Shown here one piece after another: positions 23,776 to 34,475 of a DNA stretch of 64,000 nucleotides. The notes under the pieces are model-generated. The model ran no database searches, was not told the origin of the DNA, and saw only the letters and a list, made by a program, of their open reading frames with translations. Made by a program: the position numbers and the translations under genes. Source of the DNA: Heterocephalus glaber. Its lineage: Eukaryota > Chordata > Mammalia > Rodentia > Bathyergidae. The stretch lies in NCBI RefSeq assembly GCF_000247695.1, contig NW_004624781.1, forward strand, positions 13,769,463 to 13,833,462, in the 5' to 3' direction. Position 1 is the stretch's first letter, and each line of letters starts with the position of its first letter.

Positions 23776-24106
23776 TGTGATAGTTAAACTAGTGGATCAA
23801 TTAGATTAGCTTGTGAACATCTTAAGGGATTCATAAAGCATCATGTGGGTTTGTCTGAATGGGACATAGAGGCCTGACCTTGAGCACTATATCTGACCCC
23901 CTTCCTTTTTGGTGCTGTTTCCTTGCTCTCTGGTCATCATGAAATAAGCAATTTTGCTCCACCACACCCTTTCTGCCATGTTCCTGCCTTGGAGCCAGCT
24001 TACTATGGACTGAATCCTCTAAAAGCATGAGTCTAAATAAACTTCTCTCCTTTAAATTGTGGGTCTCACATATTTTATGTTAACAATGGGAAAGCTCACC
24101 AACACA
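23776..24106 (+). mobile_element. MaLR 3' LTR
   Basis: Starts TGTGATAGTTAAACTAGTGG and ends AAGCTCACCAACACA, with AATAAA at 24036-24041. It matches the 5' LTR at 21514-21858 in layout, with divergence that shows an old insertion. No clear target duplication is visible at the outer ends. Confidence 0.85.
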
Positions 24107-24381
24107 GATTCTGTGTCTTCTTATTACATCCCCATCAATTTTTGACCATTTACTTGATTTCTGGTGCTATAATGTTCCAGATCTAATATTGTACTTTCTC
24201 TGCTACAACCATGAAATAAACCATTTCTCCTAGGAGACTGGGTCAGAGAAAAAGTGATGTAGACAGAATTGAAAACTTTGAAAATTGCCCCGAGAAGCCA
24301 AAAATGTTTAAGTGTTGTAGATGTATGTGCTATCCTATGTACCAGCAATACAATTGGTATAGTTTTTTAAAATGTCATATA

Positions 24382-24500
24382 GCCAGGGGTGGTGGTGTAC
24401 ACCTGTAATCCCAGCATTTGAGAGGTTGAGGCAGGAGGATTGCTGTGAGTTCAAGGCTAGCCTGTGCAATGTAGCAAGACTCATTCTCAATGCCCCCCAA
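24382..24500 (+). mobile_element. B1 SINE
   Basis: 7SL-type body: CCAGGGGTGGTGGTGTACAC, CTGTAATCCCAGCATTTGAG, GGCAGGAGGATTGCTGTGAG. The usual A tail is replaced by a degraded end. Confidence 0.9.
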
Positions 24501-24509
24501 TATCATTAT

Positions 24510-25670
24510 AAAGCTGAATCTGATAACAGGAGAAAAAAATCTTATCATTTTGCATACCAGGAAAAATAACCATTATGTAACTGGTAACATCCAGTTACAA
24601 TGGGCCCTTTTAAAATTTCTTCAAAAATTTAATTTATGATAATTTTACTAACAATTTACAGAAGAATAAGCAGATGATGAAAACAACAAAATAATCATTT
24701 AAACATTAGCAAACCAATTTTTTTCCATATTTTCCTGGTTTTGGGGTTTGGGTAAACTGAAGTGACCAGTGCCTTTGAGTGCAGTTGACTGTGTTCAGCT
24801 GTCATGTAAGAGCCTAGAACATTTCCTTGGTCATAAATGCTGATTCCAGGTTAAAACACATCTCCAGTAGGTTACACCTCAACAGGACTTTCGGTTTTTC
24901 TTGCATGTGCATTACCACAATGCAATCTTATTGAAAGCTTGAAGGCTCATAACTTTGTAGAAGATGGCAACTGTTTGTTTCATAAGTACAAAAATATTTT
25001 CATTTTCGTTTAATTTCATTTTAATTTTACAAATGTTAGATTGATCAGCCTCGTGAACGTTCTTTTATTTTTGGACCTCTGTCCCTCAAATCACAAATAT
25101 ATGTATATCTCTAGAATTTGTTAATATATGAGTCATATTAAGTAAATTTTTACTCACAAGTAGCAAAGGTAAAAGAAATGTCACATGTCCCACTAAAACA
25201 GAGTGGGCCAGGTCCTTGTTGCAAGGTATTAAATGATGAAATCCTTCCTGCTGAATGACTAATGGGCTAGATGATCCTATATCCTTTGGTCTTTATAAAC
25301 ACACTGTTGATTCTTTGGTTAGAATTTGAGCGAATGGATTTCTCCTGAAGACTGACAGCCCAATATTTTGCTTATGTAGTCAGTTTGACCCCCCAGTAGT
25401 GTCTTAAGTGCTTCCGTCTGTCTTCTCACTGATCTACTAACTGTGCAATGTCTGTGTTCATTTTCCTCTCTATTGCATTATAGGCAGAAAATTAAACATT
25501 CTGTATTCTTATCTGTGTTCAATGAAAGCTAAAAATAAGGTGACAAGGATGATGTCTCTGAACTCATTTTATACCTTCTTGAAAGATGATGCACTTAAGA
25601 CACACCATAAAGAAAGGTATAATAGCAGTGACTTATGTATTTATTCAATTCTATAGTTTTTTGTTATTAC
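24510..25670. other. AT-rich intronic DNA, nothing recognised
   Basis: No exon, no clear repeat. Possibly old, decayed L1 material. Confidence 0.4.
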
Positions 25671-25681
25671 TTTATTTTTGA

Positions 25682-25863
25682 GTACCAGGGATTGAACCCA
25701 GGCCATTTGCACTGAGCAACACCTTCAGTACCTTTTTATTTTTTAGTTTGAGACAGTATCTCTCTAAGTCACTAATTTTCTTGGCCTGGGCTTGAAATTG
25801 GAATCCTCCTGCCTCAGCTTCCCAGAGTGCTGGGACAACAGTTGTATGCCACCACACCCAGCT
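25682..25863 (-). mobile_element. B1-dID composite SINE
   Basis: Minus strand: AAGCTGGGTGTGGTGGCATA, CAGCACTCTGGGAAGCTGAG (a B1 half), then an ID-like half ending GGGTTCAATCCCTGGTAC. Such B1-ID fusions are a mark of squirrel-related and hystricognath rodents, which supports a non-murine rodent. Confidence 0.9.
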
Positions 25864-25932
25864 TAATTATTTTAATTTTTAAAAACATAGTTGGAAATAA
25901 TTCATGAGTGATAATTAAATAATTCCTAGGTT

Positions 25933-26022
25933 GGGGCTGGGGATTTAGCTCAGTGGTGGCATTGCACCTGCCTCGCAAGCACAGAGTCCTAAGTTTGATC
26001 CCCAGTACCAAAAAAAAAAAAA
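25933..26022 (+). mobile_element. ID SINE
   Basis: GGGGCTGGGGATTTAGCTCA, then CCTGCCTCGCAAGC and GTTTGATCCCCAGTACC with an A tail. The target-site duplication AATTCCTAGGTTG / AATTCTAGGTTG lies at 25921-25933 and 26023-26034. Confidence 0.92.
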
Positions 26023-26039
26023 AATTCTAGGTTGAACTA

Positions 26040-27480
26040 GGAAAATGTTTCAAGATACAAGAAATACAAGATCATGTAATTCCATAATGCATCCTAGATT
26101 TAAAAAAATAATCAATGGACTTAAATATTAATAATAGGAAAATGGGTTTTGTCCAATTACAAATAAATAATTTTTCTCTTCCACCTTTGGAAGACTTCTA
26201 AGAAATAATAAAAGTCATAAATCTTTATAAATAGAACTGCTCTACAAAGAAACTTAAAAACTAAAATTGGATTCAGTGGACCTTTATATTATTACAAAAG
26301 TTAAGAAGTCTGATTCAGTCATTCAGTAAATAAAAGGAGTAAGGAACACTGGAAAGACCTCTTCTTCCTTACACTTAATAATACCCCAGAACTAAATCCC
26401 TAATGAAAATCAACTCTTAATTCTTTTCTTTTGTTATTGAGAGATCATATTTTGTTTCTGGGGAGTGGGCAGACATGTTGCCTCTTCTCTATCTAGAAAT
26501 ATCTAGGTATTTATTGGATAAAATAGTATATTATGCTTATTGTATTATAAACTGTAAAGTGTTATGCAATTACAAGGCCCTAGTGTTTGTGATTGGTACA
26601 TTTGTATTATGCACTGTGCAGATTTAAGGTCTTTTCTCTCCCTTTGTCTCAAAAAGCCTTTGGGAAGAGAAGATTCTGGTTTAATTAGTGCCTCTTTCCA
26701 CACAGGCTCATTCCTTTAACAAAACAAAGGGGGAAATGTGAACAGAAAGTTTTGGGACACTTTCTAGAATTTAATATTAGGGTTAGAGTTATTTAGCTTC
26801 ATTTATGATTATTAAACAGTAGCAAGTAGTAACAAATAAATTTATCATTGTGTTTGTCCTAAATTGTCTGGATAACTGGTTCATAAGTTCAGAAACTCAT
26901 TGTGACGCCGCAGATTTACAGAATAAAACATCATCATGTTTTTTTTTTTTTTTGAGTTTCATAGTCCAAAAATTGTTACTGAGGTTTGATTTTCTCTTTC
27001 AATGTCAGCAAAAATTATAAAATCTCATTACTTAACTTCCCTCTTTAACTTGTTAAAATTTTATGACAATTGACTTGAATAATCTTGAATTATTAATCTC
27101 TTCACCATTTTAATACAATCTCCACTTCATGTGTAAGAAAATTGTTCTTCTTAAGGAATTTGAGAGAGACTAATTTGCTAACCTGTGTAGCCCACTCAGC
27201 AAAGCCAAAGAAATCTTAGATTTATGCCTGAAGCTTAGTGCACTGGTTTGGTCAGAGTCACTGCTTGACTTGGGATCTTAAATGCATTGAGCAGCAAATG
27301 CTTCTTCCAGCCCCAGTCAATCCAATGGAGGACTGCAGTGTGAGCCACCATTTAACCCCTGTAGATACTGGCAGAGATTGGACTGTCAACAGCTATTTTC
27401 CTAACCGCACTGTGTGGTTGTATGTACATGAGATTCTGACCTTGCAGGCTCACTTTCTCTCTCATTGCTTGATATCTTCA
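26040..27480. other. AT-rich intronic DNA, nothing recognised
   Basis: I see no nameable element beyond a poly-T at about 26940-26953. The region is old, AT-rich sequence upstream of the Tigger-like relic. Confidence 0.4.
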
Positions 27481-27494
27481 CTGTATTTATAGTA

Positions 27495-28020
27495 AGAACT
27501 AGAGTCAGTCTTTGGATGACTTTGAAGCAAATGTTATCATAGAGGAAATTCCTGAATTGGGAGTGAACTGAAGTCCAATTCCTGAATTGGACTTCTCTCT
27601 GTTTAGAGTACCTTTCAACACTTCCAATTCTACACTTCATTATAAGACCTTCCTCGATAATGACCTGCCTGGTTAATGACTGTTCAGACTTATGACTGAG
27701 GTACACTGCTCCAACTTATAACCCACATTCCAACTTTGTACACATGAGTGTGAGCGACGGGATAGCTTTCTGGTGGCTCCTTTATAGCACAGTACTGTAA
27801 TTTTTGTGGATTGTACTGTGCAATACAGTACTGTAGTTTTACGTTCTATTATATGCTACAGTACTGCATGGAAGAGTTATTCAAATAAAAGCAAAATCAT
27901 CACATTATTTCTTTGTTCTGAATATTGTAATGTACATACTATACAGGATTCCTCATTTAGCAACTAATTCAATTAACGACTTAGTCTCAGGAAAGTAACT
28001 TGGTTGTTAAATAAAGAATG
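27495..28020. mobile_element. Tigger/pogo-like DNA transposon relic
   Basis: It has patterns seen in Tigger elements: TACAGTACTGTA-type runs at 27785-27870, GTTAATGACTGTTCAGACTT and a right end near GATTCCTCATTTAGCAACTA. It includes the perfect 12+2+12 palindrome at 27570-27595. No intact transposase is present. Ends are uncertain. It stops about 115 bp before exon 2. Confidence 0.5.
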
Positions 28021-28137
28021 TTTAAAAGACACATGCACAGGGCTAGTGTCATTACTGTGGCACTTCATGCTGCTTGGTCATTGACTGGCTTTGGATCACC
28101 CAAGTCACAGACTGCATTCTGCTGTCTTCTCTCTTAG

Positions 28138-28242
28138 ATCTTCATTAACAATGAGTGGCAGAACTCAGAGAGTGGGCGAGTGTTCCCAGTCTATAACCCA
28201 GCCACGGGAGAACAAGTGTGTGAAGTTGAAGAAGCAGACAAG
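28138..28242 (+). CDS. ALDH1A2: ALDH1A2 exon 2 (residues ~40-74)
   Basis: This 105-nt exon (35 codons, phase 0 at both ends) encodes [20 protein letters not shown] followed by [15 protein letters not shown]. The acceptor is TCTCTTAG and the donor is AAG|GTACGG. The segment is the start of the NAD-binding fold: the FINNEW strand and the NPATGE motif are typical of ALDH1/ALDH2 enzymes. Human ALDH1A2 has, from memory, Q at the third residue of EVxEADK, where this copy has E, a mild change. An open frame beginning at 28091 runs through this exon, but its first codons are intronic. The exon starts about 115 bp after a Tigger-like relic. Confidence 0.97.
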
Positions 28243-28332
28243 GTACGGATTTCTCAGAAAGACTCTGCAGTAGGGACAGTGGAGCAGCACGTGAGCTCCC
28301 AAGACACCATTGCTTAGTTTAAGCGTCACTTA

Positions 28333-28712
28333 TTTTGTTAAAGTTTTATATTCATTGGTGCATGTCTGCAGTGCATGATTACAATCCTCGTGGTTAGTTG
28401 GTACATGTACGTAACACATCTTCATTCTTTTCTCCTCTATTTTTCCCTTCTTTTCTTTTTCCTCCACCTTCCAGCTCTTGATTCACTTCTCTTTTGGAAA
28501 AGATCGATCTCCCTGCTTCCTATTCTCCATATTTTATTTTGGTCTTTATTCGTATTTTAGATTTCTCATATAAGAGAAACCATGTGATATTTAAGCTTGT
28601 GCTTCTTTTATTTCACTTAATATTTTGGTCTCAAGATGCATCCATTTTCCTACATATGACTCAAGTTTATCCTTCTGTATGCAGAGTAGTAGTCCATTGT
28701 GTGTATGTGTCT
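28333..28712 (-). mobile_element. L1 3' end, first half of an inverted (twin-primed) insertion
   Basis: On the minus strand this reads as the end of L1 ORF2 and the 3' UTR. It contains the complement of the well-known segment near ACAATGGACTACTACTCTGC, then a pyrimidine-rich UTR. The UTR matches the 3' ends at 9505-10080 and 54955-55330: all three share the stretch running from near TTACACTTATCATGGGGAG into AACACATCTT, with divergence. No clear poly-T tail is left at the low-coordinate end, so the copy is not recent. It abuts the opposite-strand piece 28713-29084. Confidence 0.8.
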
Positions 28713-29084
28713 CTGGCCATTTGAGAAATGCAAATTGAAACAACACTGAGATTCCACCTTACTCCAAAAAGAATGGGTATCATCAAGAAGTCAAATAATA
28801 ACAAATGCTGGTGAGGCTGCAGGGGAAAAAGAAACCCTTCTAAATTATTGGTGAGACTGTAAACTAGTACAACCACTATGGAAATCAGAGACTTTCAAAA
28901 AACTAAAATTAAAAACTCCATTCAGCTCAGCTCTTCTCCTAGGTATCTTCTTAAAAGAATTAAAGACATCGTATTACAGTGATACATGCATAAGTGCTGC
29001 ACAGTTCATAATAGCTGAATCTTTAAAGCAGCCTGTATGTCCATCAAGAGACGAATGTATAAAGAAAATGTGGTATTTGCACAT
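28713..29084 (+). mobile_element. L1 ORF2 C-terminal region, inverted half of the same insertion
   Basis: The + strand reads as L1 ORF2 just upstream of the other half. It runs from the region near AAATGCAAATTGAAACAACA, through the stretch coding for the C-terminal GTTW/L-type segment, to AAAGAAAATGTGGTA. Many stops and indels are present. The 3' edge of this piece and the 5' edge of 28333-28712 are neighbours on the L1 consensus. That is what inversion during target-primed reverse transcription leaves. Confidence 0.8.
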
Positions 29085-29166
29085 AGGCATCGCATTTTTG
29101 CTAGAGCCTGTGTCCTTCCTGTATGTAGTGTTCCTCTCCTCAGTCGTGCCCCTTCCTCTCTCACAG

Positions 29167-29307
29167 GCAGACATAGACAAAGCCGTGCAGGCAGCCCGCT
29201 TGGCCTTCTCTCTTGGTTCAGTGTGGAGAAGGATGGATGCATCGGAGAGAGGACGTCTTCTGGACAAGCTGGCAGACTTGGTGGAGCGAGACCGAGCAAT
29301 TCTTGCA
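29167..29307 (+). CDS. ALDH1A2: ALDH1A2 exon 3 (residues ~75-121)
   Basis: This 141-nt exon (47 codons, phase 0/0) encodes [20 protein letters not shown] followed by [20 protein letters not shown] and RDRAILA. The acceptor is TCTCACAG and the donor is GCA|GTAAGT, which is close to the consensus. The [19 protein letters not shown] stretch is diagnostic of ALDH1A2. Human has, as I recall, V where this copy has I in RDRAxLA. The open frames at 29037 and 29068 are this exon extended into intron sequence and are not separate genes. Confidence 0.97.
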
Positions 29308-31872
29308 GTAAGTAGCCTAAGAAAACAGTACACCTTTATCCCAAGTCCACCTTTCTGCTGGAATTTGGATTCCTTGTCTTTCTGAAAGTATGCTGTCAAG
29401 CGGAACTGGGGGGAGAGCTAGTGCATGCATAATTTTCATGAGGAGTGAAAGATGTTAAGGTTTTGGAATCAGGTCAGGTAGGGAAGTTAGGCACCAGCGG
29501 AGCATCTTTTCTCATGGCATTGTAAAGGAAAAACGGTAACATCCCCTAATTGGTAAGGATTGTCCTTCCTCAAGCAACAGAAGAGTCTCCAAATTGATTA
29601 GAGAAGACCAGTGACAAGTGGTCCTCCTGGGATCAAGTAGGACAAGCTTTGACTTGCCCATGGATCAAATCCTTCTGATGCCCACAGCAGGATGTGGACC
29701 TCTCACACATCCTGCTCTAGTTATCATCTTTTTCTAGAATCTAGAGAAAGGAGAGACAACATTTTTTTTTTACTAGAACGTTTTTCCGACATAAGGAGCT
29801 TCTCCTATCTAGTGGTTTTTGTTGTTATTGTTTCTGTTGCTGTTTTTAATATACAAACCCCATTTTTTTGAGAATACAAATACCCCCGCCGCCCATGGCC
29901 ACATTGATCAGGTAATGTTTAGATTCCTCATTCTGGGCATTCAAGCCACTCCTGTTAACTTGCTTTGGGGGAGGGGAGCATTTGTGCCTTCCCCACTGTC
30001 TCTCCAGTCACCCCCTCGATCTGCCCAGAGTATGGAAACAAAGATGATTCCTTTATGGAGATGGATTGGAACTGAAGGGTATGTAACATGTTATTGGCTG
30101 TAAGAAACCCAGCAGTGTTCACACATGTTATGAGGAAGGTGCTTCGTGGTGAAGTAGCTCCTTCTTGGAGCGTCCCAGACTACAGGCCCTGGAAAGGTTC
30201 GACAATGCCCCTCAAACTTATATTACCTCAACGTTATTTTTTCTGGCAAACCCTCTAATATATAAAACTGAGTTCCTCCAAATACCTTGGGGAATCCTAG
30301 TGTATACGTTTGTCTCTTCACTGGAATTATACTTGCCTTAAGAATCAGATTTAGGGTTTACTCTGTTTTTTGGTCATCCTAGCCCAGTCCCTGGCACATA
30401 AATGGCCAATGAATGTCTGAGTTATATACATGCATATGATGTGTCAGACTAACAATATGTACCAGAAGATGATGTGGTTTACTTCTGCAGTTATATTTTC
30501 ATGCAGTAAAACTCAAATGCCCCCCTTTCCTACCATGTGTCTTACTGAGACCAAGTCTCTTTTCCCACCACATGCAAATTCGATTCTGCCTTTGAAACCC
30601 TTCTGAAGTACAGGAGAAGTAATTTCCATAAGAAGCAGCCTCTGGAATAAAAGAGAGCTCAAGATGGAGAAAATGGAAGTTACCACTGAGTCCAAAGTTA
30701 GCACACACGAGAATAGACACAGGGCTGGTAGTTCTCAGGAGGATTCCCTACTGTCAGCCTCTCATGGGGACCACTTGTGTGGCCCAGTTCCAGGTATTGA
30801 CTCCTTCATTCTGTGATTTGTAGACTTAGGCTCTATGGCAGCTTCCTGGAGAACGTAGTGCCATCTTATGAGGATACAAATGTTCTGAGAAGTCCCAGGA
30901 AATAATGTAAAACCCTTTAATAAAGTTCAGCCAGAATACAGTGATACAGGTAGTAAGTAGATAAACAGAATTATCTTATTGAGTGAAGAATATTTCAATT
31001 TTAGCTTTGTTAGCCATCAAATAATTTTTACACTAGTATGTGATGTACAATTTCCTTATAAAGACACGAAATGGCAAATATATGCTCTCATTTATTAAAA
31101 TTATAATACCTTTAGTATGTCTCAAATGAAAATACTCTTATTTATTGTACTCCTTTATCATGGTTTTGGTTATAGATTTAATCAATTTAGGAGCATGCCA
31201 TTAAAATAATGTTTATAATGTAAAGCTGTTTAATGTTTTTATTAAATGGGCCAGATACTTTATTCTTAATAGATAATGGTTGTTAACATAAATATTTACA
31301 AAAGACAGCCTTTGACTTGTTAAAGTTGAGGCTTCCCTAGAGGAGATTTTGTTTATTTGGTGGTAATAAATAAACTCAGTGTGCACTGTGAGTGTTCCAT
31401 TTCTCAGCAGGGGTCTTGGGGACTGTGGAGATGTTATATATTCTCATCAATTGCATAAAGAGCCCATGTCTCCTTTTCTCTTTATGGATTTAAATGACTA
31501 GTGAAGACTCAAAAAATAATCTCCATTCAGCTATGACCATTAATATAACAGAAGCCAGTTTGACAAGCAGAACATTTCTTTATCATCTGTTGAATTTCTG
31601 TATTTGGATGGTGGTTCCTGGAAACACACAGGCACAAGAGCATGCACACACACGCACACACACAGAGTCACACTCATTGTTTACTAGAAAGTAAGCCAAA
31701 CTTGCACTCCTAGAGAACCAATCCTTTATTTGGAAGTCAGAATGGAACAGGTATACATCACCAATCATACTCAGTTACATTCTCTCTCTTCCTTTTTTTT
31801 TTTTGCTCCAGAAAATAGTGTATAGGTGGAAAGTTCTCGGTACTTAGTTCCTCTCCATATCTTTCCCTACAG
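29308..31872 (+). other. ALDH1A2: ALDH1A2 intron 3 (2565 bp)
   Basis: Donor GTAAGT, acceptor TTTCCCTACAG. It is mostly single-copy, AT-rich DNA. 30350-30420 resembles an L2 3' end (CCCTGGCACATAAATGG). 31640-31672 is a short, impure CA-rich repeat. 29308-30340 and 30430-31630 hold no gene or repeat that I can name. Confidence 0.85.
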
Positions 31873-32002
31873 ACCATGGAGTCCCTAAATGGTGGCAAAC
31901 CATTCCTCCAAGCTTTTTATGTGGATTTGCAAGGCGTCATCAAAACACTTCGGTATTACGCTGGCTGGGCTGATAAAATTCATGGAATGACCATTCCTGT
32001 AG
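31873..32002 (+). CDS. ALDH1A2: ALDH1A2 exon 4 (residues ~122-165)
   Basis: This 130-nt exon enters in phase 0 and leaves in phase 1, with the Asp codon of IPVDG split across the intron. It encodes [20 protein letters not shown], then [20 protein letters not shown] and IPV. The acceptor is CCCTACAG and the donor is TAG|GTATGT. The ESLNGGKP and RYYAGWADK motifs are conserved in ALDH1 and ALDH2. The residue after GVIKT is Leu here; human ALDH1A2 has Phe there as I recall. Exons 4 and 5 must be spliced together to keep frame. Confidence 0.97.
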
Positions 32003-32744
32003 GTATGTGAAATTTGAGGATTTTGAAAAGGGAAATGTGAGATTCCAAATAGAAACACACTTTTACCACTATACATAAGCAATAGCTACAAATGATAGAG
32101 ACCCAAGACACTTCTAGCAGCTTAAACCCTGCAAAGAGCCAAATTACGTCACTCTAACAGTGTCGAGATTTCTGTAGCTACATGGTATACATATAAGTGT
32201 ATAGAGGAGCCACTTAAATCAGTGTGTCAGTCAGCTAAGGGACAGGTGTACATGTTTGTTAGCTACCAATGCTGGATTAGGTGCTGGTGGTACCGAGGAG
32301 TAGTGAGCAGGGACGAGTCTGGGAAAATTCCAAGATTAAGACTTAGCTCTTGTCCTTTGGAACATAAGACCTTCTCTTTAAAAGGAAATACTCTAAAATG
32401 TTAAAAGTCGTGTCTCCAAGTCGTGGGATTATGGATAATTTTTCATTTCTTTTTTGTATTTTCTCCTATTTTCTGTATTTCCCATAATGACCACAGATTT
32501 GTTTCATGATCTATAAAAACAATAATCCTGACTTTTTTTTTTGTATTATTATGATCCAGATCAAAATCAACAACACAAAACATGGCTAAGTCTTTGCAGG
32601 GGAGTCAGACATGGGTTCTGTTAGGTCAGTGCTGATCCCTTTGAGGTAGCTGAAAGTATCCAGGACTAGGGTGGTGGGTGGAGAGGTCTTGGGCTGAGCT
32701 TGAATCCTAATGATGACACCAATCCAGTGCTTCCACAGCAACCC

Positions 32745-32860
32745 CAAGAACAAGGACCCAGGAGGAAGCCGAAGCCTAGAGAACTTAAATAGTTCTCCTA
32801 ATTCACATGCTTATAAGTTTTAGAGCTCGAGTTTTGACCTTAGAACCTTGGCTCTGAATC
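32745..32860 (-). mobile_element. MIR remnant
   Basis: A weak match to the MIR core in complement: GAAGCCTAGAGAACTTAAAT, GAGTTTTGACCTTAGAACCT. Confidence 0.4.
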
Positions 32861-33269
32861 ACTTTAGCAGAGGATCCATTTCAGCTATTGGGTGGAAGAA
32901 ATATCATCACAAGGAGGTAGCGGGGTCTTACCAGGGCTTGATGCATCAAGCTGGACCAGAGCAGTGGGATCGTGGGAGAAGGTCAGGTAGGTGGGAGTGG
33001 TCATAATTATTCACTTTTTTCTTCAGGTTTGTTCAGCCAATTCAGTTTTGCATGTTTCTAAGTCCATACAGCCTGATTTTGTCTTTGTATGCTCAGCCTT
33101 TTCCCACAGTGACATAGGGATTATAGGAAGGCCCTAGCCTTTCACCATGCAGTCTGTATTGTGTTACATGCATTTCACTGCAAAAAATTCTATTTTTATG
33201 TTTGGAAGATGACATAAATTCATAATTTATTTGCATAACACTCAAGAGTAGAAAGTGTTTTTTCATATA

Positions 33270-33634
33270 CAGTGGACCCTCCAGTTACGATCTAGGCTAA
33301 CATATGAATAACTTGGGCTATGACCTGAATTTTAGTTTTCACTTATGACCAAAGTCTTGAGTTACAACCCAAATGCTGGCCACTTGTGCTTCCAGATGGT
33401 CTCAGATACAGATTTAACCCTTAAAGAGTTCTGGAAGGAACATGACAACATCCTTGCCTGTGTGGGATTAATTGAGAAATCCTGGGCTGATGTTTCTCTA
33501 AGGACGCTGAGATCTGCCTGTATACAGGAGAGAGACTTTGAAGGCTGTGAGGAGGAGCCTGAGCCTTCAACTGACCAACTTGAGTTACAGTCAGCCCTCA
33601 GGAACAAATTGAGTTTATAATCAAGGGCCCACTG
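33270..33634 (+). mobile_element. Tigger-family transposon relic with transposase remnant
   Basis: It begins CAGTGGACCCTCCAGTTACG and ends with the near-complement CAAGGGCCCACTG. TA duplications lie at 33268-33269 and 33635-33636. Between them the open frame 33345-33620 carries a segment LTLKEFWKEHDNILACVGLI and EKSWADVSLRTLRSAC, which matches the C-terminal end of Tigger DDE transposases (family form KEFWKxYNILDxIxxIxxSW). It encodes only that tail, so it is an internally deleted derivative and is inactive. Confidence 0.85.
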
Positions 33635-33679
33635 TATAAGAAAGATCTAGCGATTTTGTCTGTGATCTTGTGAGATATG

Positions 33680-33825
33680 CTGGACTTAAAAAGATATCAT
33701 ACCACATTTCATAGGTAAGAAAGTAAGACAGTTAAGGGTTTAGTGTCTTAAAAAAGACCACGTGGCCAGTGCAAGTAGGAGGTCTTAGATTCAAACCAAG
33801 TCACTTTCTGCCTAATCCATTGTAA
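33680..33825 (-). mobile_element. MIR remnant
   Basis: Complement of MIR: ACATTTCATAGGTAAGAAAG, AGACCACGTGGCCAGTGCAA, then TTCAAACCAAGTCACTTTCT. Confidence 0.6.
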
Positions 33826-34084
33826 ACTTTGGTGTGCCCTTCACCCTTCTCCATGGCTTTCGGTTAATATTTAGTTGGTTCTAATTATTCAGTTATGTTC
33901 TACAAAGTTGTCATAGACACTGAATTCACAATTTCTCAACTGTTGCTCCTAGAGTAAATGCCTGACTAGGTGCCGGTGAGCGTCTATGCAGAACATTTCT
34001 GTTAACCATTCAGAACATGAGCTTGTTTAATGTGTGTTTCTGTTGAAAGGCCCTTTCTTTAACGTTTGTTTTTGGTGTATGAGC

Positions 34085-34475
34085 ATTGAATTCATGGCAA
34101 GCTAGCTAGCAGCGCAGTAGCTTGTTCCCAAGTGGACTTGGCCTAACATGGGTGTCACATCTTGGGACATCAACAGGACTTCTGCATTGTGCTCAGGAGC
34201 CATTAGAGCAAAATCATAAACAAAATCACACAAATGGGAAAAGACTGTAGTAATGAAATCACAGAAATGACTCCTTTTTTTTACAGTGTAAGAGCTAAAG
34301 CAAGAAGTCTGAGTGTCACTTTGCTCAGGCTTCACTGGGATCATATGTGTAGGGACAAATAGATTTTTTTCCTGTAAATGATTGTGAAAATGCCACAGGT
34401 ATTGGATTTTGGGTTGCTTTAGCAAGCAGGCAAGTTCGCCAATCCAGAATCTGTAAGTAATGAAGATCGACTATA
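34085..34475. mobile_element. Probable Tigger-like DNA transposon remnant
   Basis: Its right end (GTTCGCCAATCCAGAATCTG, then GATCGACTATAT) resembles a Tigger terminus, which normally has AATAACGAGGATCGACTGTA. A 107-codon minus-strand open frame has no motif that I can recognise. Confidence 0.35.

Larger units (their letters stand above)
1..28137 (+). other. ALDH1A2: ALDH1A2 intron 1, 3' part
   Basis: No coding exon was found here. The sequence ends in a pyrimidine tract followed by CTCTTAG just before exon 2. It is a mosaic of old repeats and single-copy DNA, and the pieces are listed separately. There is no CpG-rich segment with a start codon like ALDH1A2 exon 1, so the promoter lies upstream of the window. 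In mammals the first intron of this gene is long and has been reported to carry enhancers (from memory). Confidence 0.85.
28243..29166 (+). other. ALDH1A2: ALDH1A2 intron 2 (924 bp)
   Basis: A short intron with donor GTACGG and acceptor CTCTCTCACAG. About 750 of its 924 bases are one rearranged L1 insertion (28333-29084). Between the L1 and exon 3 only about 80 bases remain, and they hold the pyrimidine-rich stretch (29108-29166) needed for splicing. Confidence 0.93.

Noticed and set aside
29037..29385. Two overlapping + strand open frames
   Set aside because: They are exon 3 read in and out of frame beyond its splice sites.
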